A stretch of DNA of 64,000 bases from Larimichthys crocea (GCF_000972845.2 NW_020852345.1:226357-290356), one strand, 5' to 3'; counted from the stretch's first letter, positions 37,293-48,274 are shown. Translations and numbers: made by a program. Notes: generated by a model not told the origin, from the sequence alone.

Positions 37293-40047
37293 TGATGATA
37301 CATTCCGTCTATTTTTGAACACATCAGCATGTTGTAGAGCAGCCTGTGGTCAGGTGAATCGATGTGTCTGATTTTATTAAAGCTACTTTTATTTGCCGAA
37401 ATCAACACATTAGCCACAACAGCTTTAAAATGTGATAATGTTTCCAGTGTTCATCTGCTGTGACCAAATTCATCTTATTCATCACTTTTCAGAGGCAGAA
37501 AGCATTAAAATCCACCACCATCCACTCAGTCTGACAGACCAACTTTGTGACCAAACACATTTTATCTGCTGATAGAATTATTCTAAAATCACTTCAGATG
37601 GAAGCAGCTTTACTTTTGGCCACCTTTGCAAAGCGGGTTACAATCTCACCTCATCATTGCCAAAATTGACAGTGGATATGTAGAGCTCATCATCGTTAAA
37701 TTTAACATGAAGAGCAGAACTCTGAACTTTGAATTGGAAGATACATCAGTCCACCCCTTCAACACAAACAGCTAAAACACTGAGGAGCCATGTCATGCCT
37801 GCAGGCTAAACAAGATCTAAAGCAGGTTGTCCAGCGGCACCAGTCACCCCGAAGCATGGAAACAGCCCACCACCGGCCACCAGTCACAAGGCCAAACACA
37901 ATTGTCTTGCTGAAGAGAAATGGCAGCCGAATGTGACTAAATCAGGTTTGCTTGGCAGCCGGACGGCAGGCCTACTTCCTCCAGAGTCCCTGGAGGAATG
38001 GGGAGATTGAGCAAACAAACGAGTGAGGGAATGCATGGCCCAGAACACACACGCAAATGCTGGCATCTGATGGAGGACCCCAGCACTGCCAAAGCTCTGT
38101 ATTCACCACAATTAGCTCCATCCTCAGACGCTCATCTTAAAGCCAGCAGTGGTGAGCCAAGTCCACGCTTTTGTTTTTAAGAAACTCTCATGTCCTTTTT
38201 CTTTCCGTGTGCTGACATGGCTTTTGACTGTCTCGCTCCACATGCTGTCCTTTTGTGGACAAAAAACAATACACTAAATATCTATATAAGTCTACTCCCA
38301 TTTTCTGATACTTAACAAGGCTGATTAATGATGATAGCAGACCAACGGCTATGAACAGGCCCAAACTGAACATATAAACCTATAGAAGCTGAAGAACAAA
38401 AGAAGCAGACTGATGGGAGGGATTTTCTAGAGAAAACTGAAATGAAATACCTGCAGATTCCATTGAAGAAGAGCACAGTTTAATGTGTGTACCTGCACTT
38501 TAGGATTTTAGGGTTCAGTTTATGAAAACATAAAGCATCATCAATGATTTAGCTTGAATAAAGTGAGCTAATGCACACAGATAAACACACAACGGTGAGA
38601 TGAAGTCAAGGTGAGACACACAGCGCTGCTGAAAAAAGGAACTGTGACATGTGCAACACACACACACAGAGCCAATGCTCACCGATGTTCAGCTTTTATC
38701 AGGCTGAATCGTGGCAGACTCCGAAGTCGGGGCGGCAAGAGATGGAGCCCAGACTATCCATCACCATGACATATGAGAGAGAGAGAGGGGGAAGGAGGGA
38801 AGAAAGGAAGGACAGAGGGAGAGAAGAAGAGGAAGACAGACAGACCAGACAGATTTCTGTAAACTGTATACATGATGTATTCATGTCCAAGCATATCTTA
38901 GTTTCAGATGTGACATATTATTTTATGTATTTTATTGCAGAAAATTATTTATTGATATTTTATAATAATGTTTGACTGATGATGTCAGTGACATCTAAAT
39001 CTGATCAGAGTTTCAGCTCATTGTTTAGCTGTCCGGCTGCAGACCATGCTAAACCTTTGGTTAGTCAGTTCATTTCCCGTTAAAGTTGTACTAAAGAACA
39101 TCAAATTACAGGTGAACCATGGTGAATACACAGAAACAGAAACACACTGTATGTGTTCTAGTGGAGATCCTGAAGTTTCTAAAGAGACTCACACACAGCA
39201 GAGTGAAGACATCTGGAATATTTGAAATCTGATGGAACAATGCAAACAGAAAAACCATCAAGAGTTTTGAATCAACTCTAAAACCTCTTTCTTTAGGTAG
39301 TTGTATGGACATGATGTCACATATTCATATTGTGTAATGTCTGTGTAGACAAATGTACTGTGGTAAAAAAACATATGGAGATTAATCAATATGTGTTAGG
39401 TTTCTAGAAGTGGAGCTGCTTCAGGTTCCCTCAGGGTAGGGTGCAGTACGCACTCTGCAGGCTTCTCTCTCTGTCACTTCATGCAGTTCAATTCAAAGGG
39501 GCTTCATGGTATGGAGGGGGACAGGGATCATGAGCTATAGCAGGACTCAGATGACAGTGACGACTATTTGCTCTATGTACAAATTGTCTGTCTGTCTCCT
39601 TCTGTCTCTTGGCCATGGCTATCTGGGTAGCTCTCCTCGGTTAACTGATCTCCGCTGCCCCCCTCTGGTCACTCTGTCATCATGGTGGACATGAACAGTC
39701 TAAGTCCCACACCCCAACTCTATGATTCAGCATGAGTTTCAGGACTACATTTAAAGTCAGAATTCAGAGGTCCCTCAGTTCACACTGTTGTTGTGATTAT
39801 TTGATTTAAACAAACAAAAGTAAGAAGTTCTCCTTCAAATATCAAGATGTGACATTACATCAGGTAAAATGTGAAATAGTCTGACTCTGATATTCCATTG
39901 AAGGCAGTCAGAGGCAGAGTAGAATGGGTCCTGGCGTGACCTGTCTGTAATAGTCATAGTTAGGTGCCACATAGTAATTTCCAGGGTAACGCTGCACATT
40001 TATGATGGTTTTTTGTTTACGTCTCACCCTGCATGTGTTGTACTAAC

Positions 40048-40265
40048 ATGGTGGTGCAGTGGTTAGCACTGTGGTCTCACAGCAAGAAGGTTGCTGGTTT
40101 GAACCTGTGGACTTTCCTGTGTCTGTGTGGGTTCTCACAGGGTACCCACAGTCCAAAGACATGCACTTTAACATGAATTAGTGTTTCAAAATTGCCCTTA
40201 GATGTGAATGGTTCTTTCTCTGTGTCCTGTGGTGAACTTCTCATTGTGACCCTGATGAGGTAGTA
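40048..40265 (+). mobile_element. tRNA-derived fish SINE, plus orientation
   Basis: It starts with ATGGTGGTGCAGTGGTTAGC, continues with CACAGCAAGAAGGTTGCTGG and GGTTTGAACC (box B-like), then CCCACAGTCCAAAGACATGC and AATTGCCCTTAGATGTGAAT. This is the same family as the minus-oriented copy at 3,283-3,556. The 3' tail is degraded. It is a retroposon, not a functional tRNA gene. Confidence 0.8.
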
Positions 40266-40736
40266 GGAAGTGGTAAGAAATAATCATATTCCACATTTTA
40301 ATAGGTAAGTACATGTTCCTATATGCTGCATTTGAAACTGATTCATCCTGATGTAACTGAATGGTGCAGTTGTCTTGACTTCTGTCTGGTCTCTTAAGGC
40401 CTCTGAACTTTGATAGATGTTTGCTGTCATTCTAATAATTGTTTTTCATGTTATAACAGGGATCTGTGGTCCTCTATGGGAACACAAACACATCAGGAAG
40501 TTTCATGTGGTCAGGTGTAAACTGCATCACTGGCCGGATGAAGGTGATATTGATCATGGTTGTGTTCACTACTTGTTTCTGCTGAAAAAGGAAGAAAAGT
40601 TATTGCAGGCGCAAGATCCCCTTTCAGACATGAATATGCAACTGTTTGTTTAACAGCTGTAAAGGTTTATGGACCACGCCTAGCTAGTTGTGAGGTTCAG
40701 TTGTACAGGTATGTCCAGCTCATTGGTGGTATGATT

Positions 40737-41139
40737 AGTGGACAGAGCTTCCAGGTCTGAAAAGTGGAGCCAACGTGGAATTATCTGAATTCTTTCTAAT
40801 GTCCAGCAGGGGACAGCTCCATTGGCTGCAACACAAAAAGCTAAGTAGTTTATGAGGAAACTATGGTCCTATTTAGATTAAAATGAAGATTGTGTTTGAC
40901 AAATCATTCTAAGTGAGCCCGTCGAGCTCAACACACCAGGCTCACGACCTCGGATCAAACTAGGCAGTGCTGATCAAATCTGAATCCAGATTCTGTTCCT
41001 GCATTGACTATTTCTCTCCTGAAATGTTTCACATTTCACTGGAATATGTTTTTTATATCAAGGCAGGCCCCTTGAAAATGGAGTCAAAACCAACCACAGC
41101 ACAAAGTTACAGTATGCAACCCACCAGCTCCATGTTCTT
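40737..41139 (+). repeat. 403-bp direct duplication, copy 1
   Basis: This copy is the same length as 41,635-42,037. I see only two substitutions (one near 40,872, T to C, and one near 41,117, A to G), so identity is about 99.5 percent. The flanks differ abruptly at both ends. The segment has no recognised gene, no TG...CA LTR ends and no flanking target duplication that I can see. The open frame inside (about 60 codons) is carried in both copies and has no recognisable domain. Confidence 0.95.
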
Positions 41140-41634
41140 AGAAATTGCTGAAGTCAAAGGTCAATGGTGAAGTCAAGAGGGAAGAAAGTGTTCAGGAGCC
41201 TCTGATGTCTTATGCTGTATTATTTATTGACGCTTGGCCAAGGAGAACTAGAGACACTCTCAAAGTACACCTGAAGTGCTTGAGTCGGTCTCGCATTCTG
41301 ATGAACTCATGCTGGTGGTCACACTTTAAACCCTCATAGATGACGCCACAAATACTTTACGCCCAAAATAGTCAAAGGGAATGCATTTACCCATGTTCGT
41401 GTTCACCTTCAACACATTCTAGTCTGGAGACACTGTTGTCTGTTCATGCTAATGGAACGTCAACAGTTAGCTATCTATTATGTCTAGGAATGCAGCAACA
41501 GGTCTCTTCGACCCTGGCCACCACAGTGTTGAGATATGGTGGCACCTAGTCAAATACAAACAATTAATACTGCTGAGGACCACAAGGCTCACACGTGACC
41601 TCAAGTAACCTAAGGATAGAAAAATTCCATAACA
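41140..41634. other. Spacer between the two 403-bp copies
   Basis: 495 bp of unique sequence with two unremarkable open frames (about 64 and 69 codons). I see no retroviral primer-binding site after copy 1 and no polypurine tract before copy 2, so a collapsed LTR element is not supported. Confidence 0.5.
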
Positions 41635-42037
41635 AGTGGACAGAGCTTCCAGGTCTGAAAAGTGGAGCCAACGTGGAATTATCTGAATTCTTTCTAATGT
41701 CCAGCAGGGGACAGCTCCATTGGCTGCAACACAAAAAGCTAAGTAGTTTATGAGGAAACTATGGTCCCATTTAGATTAAAATGAAGATTGTGTTTGACAA
41801 ATCATTCTAAGTGAGCCCGTCGAGCTCAACACACCAGGCTCACGACCTCGGATCAAACTAGGCAGTGCTGATCAAATCTGAATCCAGATTCTGTTCCTGC
41901 ATTGACTATTTCTCTCCTGAAATGTTTCACATTTCACTGGAATATGTTTTTTATATCAAGGCAGGCCCCTTGAAAATGGAGTCAAAACCAACCACAGCAC
42001 AAAGTTACAGTATGCGACCCACCAGCTCCATGTTCTT
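41635..42037 (+). repeat. 403-bp direct duplication, copy 2
   Basis: This is the near-identical partner of 40,737-41,139 at an offset of exactly 898 bp. It is followed after 48 bp by a tRNA-SINE. Confidence 0.95.
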
Positions 42038-42085
42038 TTCCAAATATTGTACTCCTGGTTACAATAAAACAAGACCGCAATGTCT

Positions 42086-42345
42086 GGGGGGCGGCAGTAG
42101 CTCAGTCCATGGGGACTTGGCTTGGGAACCAGAGGGTGGCCGGTTCAAGTCCTGCATGGACCAAATATGGAAGGTGGACTGGTAGCTGGAGAGGTGCCAG
42201 CTCACCTCCTGGGCACTGTTGAGGTGCACCTGAGCAAGGCACCGACCCCCCCCCCCCCCCCCCCCACTGCTCGCCTTTCAGGGGGGCTGCCCATCACTCC
42301 ACCATCTCTCTCTAAAATTGTATGTGTGTGTATCTGGGTTGAAAT
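42086..42345 (+). mobile_element. tRNA-derived percomorph SINE (GGCGGCAGTAGCTCAG family)
   Basis: The head GGGCGGCAGTAGCTCAGTCC contains a box A-like TAGCTCAGT, and CCGGTTCAAGTCC is box B-like. The body carries TGGACTGGTAGCTGGAGAGG, CACCTCCTGGGCACTG and GAGCAAGGCACCGA, followed by a poly-C run (42,246-42,265) where intact copies usually read CCCCCAACTGCTC. I recognise this as a very common percomorph SINE. The 80-106-codon open frames crossing it are not genes. Confidence 0.85.
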
Positions 42346-42618
42346 GCATGTATATATCTTCTCTTCTACAATTCCAAACTGGGGGCATCAGAATTGTTGT
42401 CACAAACCACAAACCATAATGGTAGGTCTACACACTAACTGAGTGCTCCTCCATCATTCTGCAGAGTAAAGATGAGAGTCCCTTCCACTTAGGGCTTATT
42501 GAAGTCATTATATAAGATGGTAACTTCAACATTTTCTTTTGATGGCATCTTGTATTGTGTTTTATTACTGTGTTCCTTTTGGAGTATCCTGGTGGCCTGC
42601 AGCTCCAGGTTCAGCCAG

Positions 42619-42626
42619 TGACGTCA
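42619..42626. promoter_or_regulatory. Consensus CRE (TGACGTCA)
   Basis: A perfect palindromic cAMP-response element, bound by CREB/ATF factors, ending 15 bp before the ATG of the two-exon frame at 42,642. One 8-mer match is weak evidence by itself; its position is what makes it notable. Confidence 0.35.
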
Positions 42627-42641
42627 AGCAGCACCTAAACC

Positions 42642-42720
42642 ATGGCATTTTCATCTGAAGATATAATATTGGAGGAGGAAAACATGCACGGTCCTTTGAA
42701 CCCGGAGCTTAGAAGGTCAG
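42642..42720 (+). CDS. Unrecognised small two-exon gene, exon 1
   Basis: The ATG at 42,642 sits in a strong context (AAACCATGG), with an in-frame TAA two codons upstream. It encodes 26 residues beginning MAFSSEDIILEEENMHG, an acidic segment, and ends TCA G|GTATGG, a good phase-1 donor. It splices in frame to 42,793. The complete predicted product is 114 residues, with no signal peptide and no membrane segment. I do not recognise the family. An SINE lies 300 bp upstream and a Penelope-like remnant 600 bp downstream, so an unannotated transposon fragment is the main alternative. A consensus CRE lies just upstream. Confidence 0.42.
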
Positions 42721-42792
42721 GTATGGAAGAAAGGATTGTAACAGCTTAATAGTGAACTCATTATTTCTCTCCTCCATCTTTCCATTATTCAG
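42721..42792 (+). other. 72-bp intron of the candidate gene
   Basis: The GTATGG donor and TTCAG acceptor are separated by 72 bp. The acceptor is preceded by a strong pyrimidine tract (TTTCTCTCCTCCATCTTTCC). This is near the usual minimal intron size in compact fish genes. Confidence 0.45.
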
Positions 42793-43058
42793 ATATTTGG
42801 CCTGACAGCCAGGCTACAGGGCAGGAGAGCCCACTGTGCCAAATGTCATCATGTCACACACACACTGGGACCACCTGCGCAGCCAGGGCCACACCCATTG
42901 TCATGGATGTGGTCAGAGGAAGCACACACAGACAGGGAACCAGGGTGGCAGGTCTGGAGGATTCTGGGTCAGAGCTGGGAGGTCTGATGAAGATGGTGTG
43001 GGACACCGACACCGAGCCTCTTCACCGCTCACCGGTCAGCACAGCGCTGTGCATGTGA
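42793..43058 (+). CDS. Unrecognised small two-exon gene, exon 2 (stop)
   Basis: This 266-nt exon opens with two bases that complete an Asp codon and then reads IWPDSQATGQESPLCQMSSC. It continues without a stop through TPIVMDVVRGS, SGSELGGLMKMVWDTDTEP and HRSPVSTALCM to TGA at 43,056-43,058. It is rich in Ser/Thr, with four cysteines spaced over about 50 residues, and has no named domain. One other frame is also open here (80 codons from 42,836), so openness alone is weak. The support is the combination of Kozak context, upstream stop, splice sites and phase agreement. Confidence 0.4.
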
Positions 43059-43689
43059 GGAGATCAGGTCTGATGTGAGCTGATTTTATAGTCTCTCTGC
43101 CCTCTCAATGCATCTCTTGACAGGCCATCACACCATAACCAGGAGAGGTTTTGTGGTGTGGTGGGGTGGGGGGGTGTTTTTTGTACTACATCCCTTTATC
43201 TGCCTCTCAAAGCCTCTTAAAGGACCATAAATGATTCAACATTTAATGTTGCATAAGAGATGCATTCATTTACTTTTACTAGTGAAAAAAAGACTGAACA
43301 TAGCACAAAGCACACACAACAATAGTGATCTGACAAACACAGATGGTGGCAAACAAAAGTAGACTTTGTATATGTATGAACCAGATGTGACACAGCGAGA
43401 GTTCTGGTATTGATGTAGGATGCATGTGTTAGAGATGTTGGGGGGCAGTCTAATGTGTGTGTTTATATAGAGAATGTAGCCGATCAGTGGTGTTACAAAA
43501 AAGAAGGGGGAAAAAAACTCCTCTTCCTGGTGGATAGAAACTCTTAGACTCTCTGGTGCTCTGATCTCACAGTCCGGGCAGCCCAACTAACAAACTGAGC
43601 TAACAGCAGCTAACACGCTGAGCTAACATTATCTCCAGTTGTCAGCAGTTTGCTTCACTGCGACCACATGATCCACAAGACAAGTCAGT

Positions 43690-44152
43690 GATGAAGAGAG
43701 GAAGGACAAACGGAACAACATTGTCATCCCGTACATGTCTGGCGTATTGAGAAAAACCTAGGAGGATCTTCAACAAACATAGAATCCCAGTGTTCTTCAG
43801 CAACAAACTTAGATGGTAACTGGTACACCCTAAAGACTGTACAGCTCACGCCCAGAAAAGCAATCTGGTGTACACTGTCCAGTGCAGTGAGGAGTGCACA
43901 GACCTATACATCAGGGAAACCAAACAACCACTCAACACAGGAGGGCCAACTCATCGGGACTAGACTCTGCAGTTTTCTTACATCTTAAAGACAAGGGACA
44001 CTCCTTTAATAACAATGATGTTTGCATCTTTGACAGGGAAGACAAGTGGTTTGAAAGAGGAGTGAAGGAGGAGGCTATCTATGTAAAAGTAGAGAAACCT
44101 TCACTCAACAGAGGGAAGACTGAACAGCACTTTACACTTAGCCTGATGTGAC
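43690..44152 (+). pseudogene. Penelope-like retroelement remnant, GIY-YIG endonuclease end
   Basis: In shifting frames the plus strand reads NNIVIPYMSGVLRK, then VHCPVQ-type and TDLYIRETKQPL-like segments (GIY-YIG core), QHRRANSSGLDSAVFLHLKD, KGHSFNNNDVCIFDREDKWF, ERGVKEEAIYVKVEKPSLNR and finally Gly. This order (GIY-YIG, then the zinc-finger-less tail WFERGVKEAIYVK-EKPSLNRGG) is diagnostic of fish Penelope/Neptune/Poseidon elements. Stops and frameshifts break it. Only the 3' end of the element is present, and the reverse-transcriptase part is missing. Confidence 0.85.
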
Positions 44153-44184
44153 TCTAACGACCATCTTCTACACCCGAGCTCAGG

Positions 44185-44280
44185 TGCAGGGGCGCAGATA
44201 GTGGGTGTGTCAGGTGTGTCATGACACCCCCACTTTTGAATGACCGTAGATCCGTCCCACCCACTTTTATGTAGCTTAAC

Positions 44281-44318
<38 letters not shown>

Positions 44319-44660
44319 TTGTCTTCTTCAAATCTTCTGATTCAAGCATCACGAGGAAACCAAAATATGAATTAACATAATATTTGGTTTACTGAGGTGT
44401 GTGCTGATGTGCATGCGTTGTGTGTAACAACGCGTACGCATCAAGCAAGTGACTCGTTTGGACTGTGCAGCAAAGAGTGTGGAGTCGTCGTCGACTTTTG
44501 TTGCCACGGTTACCAACTGATCATTGGACAGCTAGCTGCACTTCAGCACGGCATGGCATGATGAGAAGGACAACAAAAAAGCAAAAGACTATTGCGTCAT
44601 TTTTTCAAAAAGTCACTTCTGTAAGTAAATTGTACTTTTTAATATACTTCATCACACCAC
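44185..44660 (+). mobile_element. 5' end of a hAT-like DNA transposon with first transposase exon
   Basis: It begins CAGGGGCGCAGATAGTG and has a GTGTGTCATGACACCCCCAC motif seen at the ends of many fish hAT-type elements. An internal poly-T of about 31 bp lies at 44,283-44,313. At 44,560-44,625 a plus-strand frame reads MMRRTTKKQKTIASFFQKVT and stops at a CT|GTAAGT donor. The basic KKQKTIxSFF start is typical of hAT transposases with an N-terminal nuclear-targeting segment. No later transposase exon or right end was found, so the copy is truncated, probably by the insertion at 44,845. Confidence 0.55.
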
Positions 44661-44844
44661 ATTGCATTTCTGAGAGTCTCGAAGCATGTCCTCTCGTGAA
44701 AGTAAAATCGTACGAGGCAAGAGACAACTTTCGCCTTCTGTCTCCGCGTAGCCTGTAGCCTACATGTAAATACCTCGTTGGACATTAATAACGTAATGCC
44801 GTTTTAATGTTAATCTGACTTTCCTCGCCACGCACGAGCATAGG

Positions 44845-45180
44845 CAGGGCCGGTCCTAGCTATGGGCAATGTGGGCGGCCGCCCAGGGCGCATTCTCCGT
44901 GGGGGGCGCACGAACGCCCGAACGCGCGGGCGCCCCGGAGCGGGGGTGTTGACAAGGCAGAGGGGGGCGTCGGACGACCGACGGGGGCGCACGCATCCCG
45001 GGGCGCACGGCGCATCCAGGGGCGCACGGGCGGCCGTTAGGGCGCACGAGAAAATGTTCGCCTCGGGGGGGGGGGGGGGCATTGGGGGCAGCTTCGTCCC
45101 CCCCAGTTTCTCAAACCTATCTGCGCGCCTGCTCAGGTGACCTGAACGACTTTCATTCACACCAGACCTTCGGTGACCTT
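44845..45180. mobile_element. GC-rich DNA-transposon terminal fragment (GGGCGCACG repeats)
   Basis: It starts CAGGGCCGGTCCTAGCTATG, a terminus I associate with hAT-type elements, then GGGCGGCCGCCCAGGGCGCA. At least five GGGCGCACG words and a poly-G run (45,062-45,079) follow. CpG density is extreme compared with the surroundings. Open frames on both strands (90-116 codons, Arg/Pro/Ala-rich) are composition by-products. The other end was not seen. Confidence 0.5.
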
Positions 45181-45641
45181 AACGTCTCTGACGACAGTTG
45201 TCACAACAACGAGCACTAACGAACTAAGTGGAACAATGGGCGGATCTACAAGCTTTGCTAGTATGAATACACAGACCCCCACCAGTCAGTCAGAACTGCC
45301 GATCTGCAAACTAGGTCTTCTAACCCCAGACCTAGCCTTTTTTGTAGGAAGATGACCTGGATGACTGAGAACCTTCACAGCATTCTTTAACCAAATAATC
45401 ACAAATGCACTACAGGAATATCTCAGTGTGCAAAAGGTTTTTATAAAAAGAAGGAGAGGGCTAAGATCAAACAAAGTATTTAGATATTTACCAGCTATAA
45501 GAACATTGTAAGAGAGAGAGAAGCTGGAAGAATCTGACACTGATCCAGGGAACCAATCGACCATGACTAAATCATATACATACTGTATGTAGCAAAAAGA
45601 TGTGTCTGTGCTGTCACACTACCTGAAATACACTGCACGCT

Positions 45642-45673
<32 letters not shown>

Positions 45674-45875
45674 CATATTTTTTTTAATGACAAGGAGGAG
45701 CGCTTCTGGCGTCCATCAGCAGCAGGACAACAGATCCATCAAGCAGTCAACATCAACAAGGACATAACCTGTGTGTTTGTGTGAGTGAGAGAGCGAGAGA
45801 CCCAGCTGTCCTCAAGCTCAGACACACCTTGTTAAATGTATTAGAGATCAAGTGATTGATTTACATGTCTGGTAA
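45181..45875. other. Unassigned sequence between transposons
   Basis: About 700 bp with a short (CA)n-TA array (45,642-45,673) and no recognised gene. A segment near 45,352 reads GATGACCTGGATGACTGAGA, a phrase I associate with fish retroelement debris, but I cannot name the element. Confidence 0.35.
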
Positions 45876-46177
45876 CTTACCCCAAAAATACACAGCATGC
45901 GGAACGGCTCCAGAACGACTGCGTACTCCGCTGTCCGCCAACTCACATATAATCCGTTTGTGATGCGCTCAGATCTGTCTCCGCCGGCCACCGAGCGCCG
46001 CGAGAAAGCACGACATCTCGCAAATTCATGCATAATCGCGCGATATTGCCGACTGTAGTTTCTTTGACTCCTGCAATGGCATTCCATGCCGCATATTTTT
46101 TCTGGTGTCCTTATAAAAAGGATGTGAGGTGTTATCAATGATTATGCCTGAAAACGAGAGGCACCTGGCTGCAGACC

Positions 46178-46289
46178 TCCACTGTCAGGCCCCTACCTCC
46201 ACTGTCAGGCCCCTACCTCCACTGTCAGGTACCTACTTCCACTGTCAGGCCCCTACCTCCACTGTCAGGCACCTACCTCCACTGTCAGG
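46178..46289 (+). repeat. Subterminal 20-bp minisatellite, six units
   Basis: Six tandem copies with core TCCACTGTCAGG at exactly 20-bp spacing and variable linkers (CCCCTACC, TACCTACT, CACCTACC). It forms the left arm of the inner transposon. Confidence 0.95.
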
Positions 46290-46916
46290 CCCGGAAGTGA
46301 TGACTTTTTTTGGGGGGTGGGGAGGTAGGGAGGACATTTTGAGAGGGTCATTTTCACCTGCCCTTTAAATTTGAGAGAGACCAGCGACAGCGCATATACG
46401 AAAAAAAAGAAGAAGAGTGAACTTATTCTCCGAGTAGCGGTGAGTTTCTGATTTTTATTATCCACAGAAAGTAAATGCATGATTTCTTGTGTTTATCGTC
46501 AATAAAGGTGCTGTTGTAGTAGTCGTTATAGGTCATTAATTACAGAATGTTACATGTCGGTTTGGGTTGTCGTTTTGAAACTAGATGACTTTGAAGTTAA
46601 CTTTCACCAATGGTGGTTACATCAACACCTAAGGATTCTTAACTTTTTAGTTCATAACGTAAAGTAACTGTTCGCATTTGTTTGTATGTAACGTTGTGAA
46701 ACATTTTTGTAAACTCTCCATGCATTAGTTGGGCATAGTCACAAAGTTGGAAACATCTTTCTGAACTCACGGATGTGATTAACACGATGCAACACACCAG
46801 GATGTTTTGACAAGCTAATTAGTGATATTACCTGTTTAAGTGCACAAGAAACATGAAAAGAGCCCATATTGATAATTGAATGACTAATATTTATCTTTAA
46901 TGCAACTGTCTTTTAG

Positions 46917-48240
46917 AAACCTATCTTAGTCACTAAATCCTGGCAACTGGACAGAGAGAACTGGACTACAAGAGTATAAAGTATGTATAATGTATTTATT
47001 AATAGTTGAATACTTTAATACTGTAAAATAATAATTACATAACTGACTTTTCTGATATCTAGGCTTTTCCACGACAACCATACGGGATTGACTGTGGCAT
47101 CTTCATGTTGATGGTAGTAGACATCATTTGTTATATATTAATTATTTGTAATTCTGTGACCTTTACACCACACTGGATGCTCCCTACGACTTTTCTGTTG
47201 TAAGTTGAATCATGCAATCAAAGTAAGCTCAAATTTACAACAACAAAACACTTATTATGACATAGTGTGAGTTTCTTTTTGTTGCTGTTCATTTTCCAGC
47301 TGGACATGCCACTTTTGTGACAGTGGTGGTGTATCATCCTTATGGAAAATTTTGACCTTGTACGGTGAGACTGAAAAGATTTTGTTATTTGACCTGAAGT
47401 TGTTAGAAGAATTTTTTATTTATTTCTATCGTTTGAGCCATGGAAAGCTGTTCGCCCACTGGACAGATGCATCTAAAGCCCTTCTGCGAGGTGAGGTGCC
47501 ACCAGTGTTCAGGATGACAAAAAGGAAGGTGGATGACATTGCTGAGGTCATATTTTTATTTTGTTCGAGTTCTGTCTGAGTTTCTTTTGTTTCAGGTATA
47601 TAGGTAAATAAAGTGTCTGGATAATGCATGATTGGATTTAAAAATTAACATTTGTTGAGCTCTCTAATATGTCTAGGTAGGCCTATTAGAGGAGGGCAAT
47701 GATGGAATCTTTTCTTTTTTTTCTTTTTTGGAGCTTGTGTTTTGAATATTACAACTGATAATTTTGCTTATCTATATATTTTCAGGAAGAAGAGCAGCAG
47801 GCAGAGGTCTCACCTACTGTCAGACCTGCAGATGTGGACACACCAGTGGAAAAGCGTAAGCTTTTTCACAGTATCTATTGGTCAGATACTGTTGGTGTGG
47901 CAGCTATGGTATAGACATCTTTCTTTCTGTCTTTTCCATAGGACTCGGTTGAAGATCGCATTCTCCATAATTGCAAACATTCAGCAGAGTGGGTTGAGGC
48001 CAACAAACCACTGTTCTCAGCTAAACTGGACCTGCCTGACGTTCTGAGCATAGGGGAGGAGGAACAGGCAGAGGCTGCTATACAGTATGGGAGATTGTGG
48101 AAAGAAGAAGAATTGGATGACAATGAAAGAGAAGCGATCCTGGAGCCATTTAAGTTTACTTTTCACAACCCTGACGACATGTGGATTTTTTGTGATAAAA
48201 TAATGCACAAAAAAAATACCTGGCATATTGTGAATGTCAC
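46917..48240 (+). pseudogene. Decayed Ulp1/SENP-like (C48) cysteine peptidase of a transposon
   Basis: The plus-strand exon series is as follows. 46,917-46,973 gives LVTKSWQLDRENWTTR. 47,063-47,113 gives AFPRQPYGIDCGIFMLM, in which Q...DCG is the Ulp1 catalytic signature with the active-site Cys. About 47,164-47,211 gives YTTLDAPYDFSV. 47,300-47,364 gives LDMPLL, a TGA stop at 47,318, then QWWCIILMENFDLV. To 47,546 the frame gives HGKLFAHWTDASKALLRGEV and KRKVDDIAE. 47,786-47,855 follows, and from 47,942 a 100-codon open frame includes EWVEANKPLFSAKLDLPD and FHNPDDMWIFCDKIM and runs into a TG array. Most junctions have AG/GT borders. The stop, a phase break at 47,855/47,942 and a missing acceptor near 47,160 show that it is dead. 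The catalytic His region is not visible. It is a mobile-element gene, not a host SENP. Confidence 0.65.
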
Positions 48241-48242
48241 AC

Positions 48243-48269
<27 letters not shown>
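48243..48269. repeat. (TG)n microsatellite inside the inner transposon
   Basis: A TG array of about 27 bp at the 3' end of the last recognisable coding block. It is one of only two dinucleotide arrays seen in the right-hand 30 kb. Confidence 0.95.

Positions 48270-48274
<5 letters not shown>

Larger units (their letters stand above)
33481..40047. other. Upstream intergenic region, no gene found
   Basis: This holds two TG arrays, a GA-rich/poly-G patch, (CTT)n near 34,672-34,695, a duplicated short motif (35,610 and 37,224), and AT-rich non-coding blocks. A CTATAAG box at about 34,291 on the plus strand lies at the edge of the GC-rich area and could mark a divergent start, but no conserved reading frame follows it. 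I see no exon with splice sites and recognisable product. Confidence 0.6.

Noticed and set aside
40737..42037. Interpretation of the 403-bp repeats as LTRs
   Set aside because: The repeats do not begin TG or end CA, no primer-binding site or polypurine tract is seen, and no flanking target duplication is visible.
42086..42160. tRNA gene
   Set aside because: Box A-like and box B-like words are present, but the body continues as a dispersed SINE and no cloverleaf is maintained.
44810..45160. 116-codon Arg/Pro-rich frame
   Set aside because: It lies in the GC-rich transposon end, and frames are open on both strands because of composition.
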